DNA of 46,454 nucleotides from an uncultured Collinsella sp. (lineage in GTDB: Bacteria; Actinomycetota; Coriobacteriia; Coriobacteriales; Coriobacteriaceae): the NCBI GenBank assembly GCA_958352845.1, contig CATWQC010000016.1, forward strand, positions 1 through 46,454. The letters run 5' to 3'. The notes below the pieces were generated by a model. The model made no database searches. It saw nothing but the letters and a program-made list of their open reading frames with translations, and was not told the origin of the DNA. Of this stretch, positions 46,400 through 46,454 are shown piece by piece (the first letter of the stretch is position 1; each line of letters opens with the position of its first letter). A program made the position numbers and the translations under genes.

Positions 46400-46454
46400 G
46401 CGGACATGGCTCAGTTGGTAGAGCACAACCTTGCCAAGGTTGGGGTCGCGGGTT
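46400..46454 (+). tRNA. tRNA-Gly (anticodon GCC), second copy, cut by window edge
   Basis: The first 55 nt are identical to those of the tRNA-Gly at 46174. The T arm and 3' end lie outside the window. It starts 6 nt after the T run of the preceding terminator, so it relies on read-through or a promoter hidden in that terminator. Confidence 0.93.

Noticed and set aside
1..46454. CRISPR array, IS element or prophage
   Set aside because: No evenly spaced direct repeats were seen, and no transposase, integrase or phage structural gene was found in any frame.

Overview
The window looks like a chromosomal segment of a gut Coriobacteriia actinobacterium, most likely Collinsella or a close relative. 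This is inferred from the moderately high GC content, the actinobacterial RapZ P-loop (GRT instead of GKT), rapZ-whiA followed directly by gap-pgk-tpiA-gpmI-secG, and the peptide-family ABC transporters. No database search was possible, so the genus is an inference. There is no prophage, IS element, CRISPR array or rRNA operon.

Left part (1-17.9 kb): a terminator of an unseen upstream gene, then coaE, a small lytic transglycosylase and uvrB on the plus strand. A minus-strand block follows: a COG2509 flavoprotein, a HI0933/BaiN-type flavoprotein, an Mrp/ApbC ATPase and an LtaS-type membrane sulfatase. Then uvrA, ybaK, murJ and uvrC lie on the plus strand. All three UvrABC subunits therefore lie within about 16.5 kb. 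uvrA has a possible LexA box. MurJ carries a long acidic N-terminal tail with three phospho-acceptor-like repeats.

Centre (17.9-28.7 kb): a probable amino-sugar (sialic acid) uptake and breakdown cluster. It holds a family-5 binding lipoprotein, a permease, a permease-ATPase fusion, a second ATPase, a CE7-type esterase overlapping a catalytically dead paralogue, a NanA-like lyase, a ROK kinase and NanE epimerase. Together these could import N-acetylneuraminate, possibly deacetylate it, cleave it to ManNAc, phosphorylate that and epimerise it to GlcNAc-6-P. NagA and NagB, a regulator and a sialidase are not in the window. Long imperfect palindromes separate nanA, the kinase and nanE.

Right part (28.7-46.5 kb): rapZ-whiA, the lower glycolytic operon gap-pgk-tpiA-gpmI, secG, and a complete second oligopeptide transporter (binding lipoprotein, OppB, OppC, OppD, OppF). 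Next is a gene-free island (42153-42745) made almost entirely of palindromes. Two of these, about 125 bp each, have unrelated arms but nearly identical internal-loop sequences. After tRNA-Leu(GAG) comes a two-gene partner-switching module: a PAS-GAF-SpoIIE phosphatase and a STAS-HATPase (RsbV-RsbW-like) fusion. The window ends in a tRNA-Gly / tRNA-Cys / tRNA-Gly run; the last tRNA is cut by the window edge.
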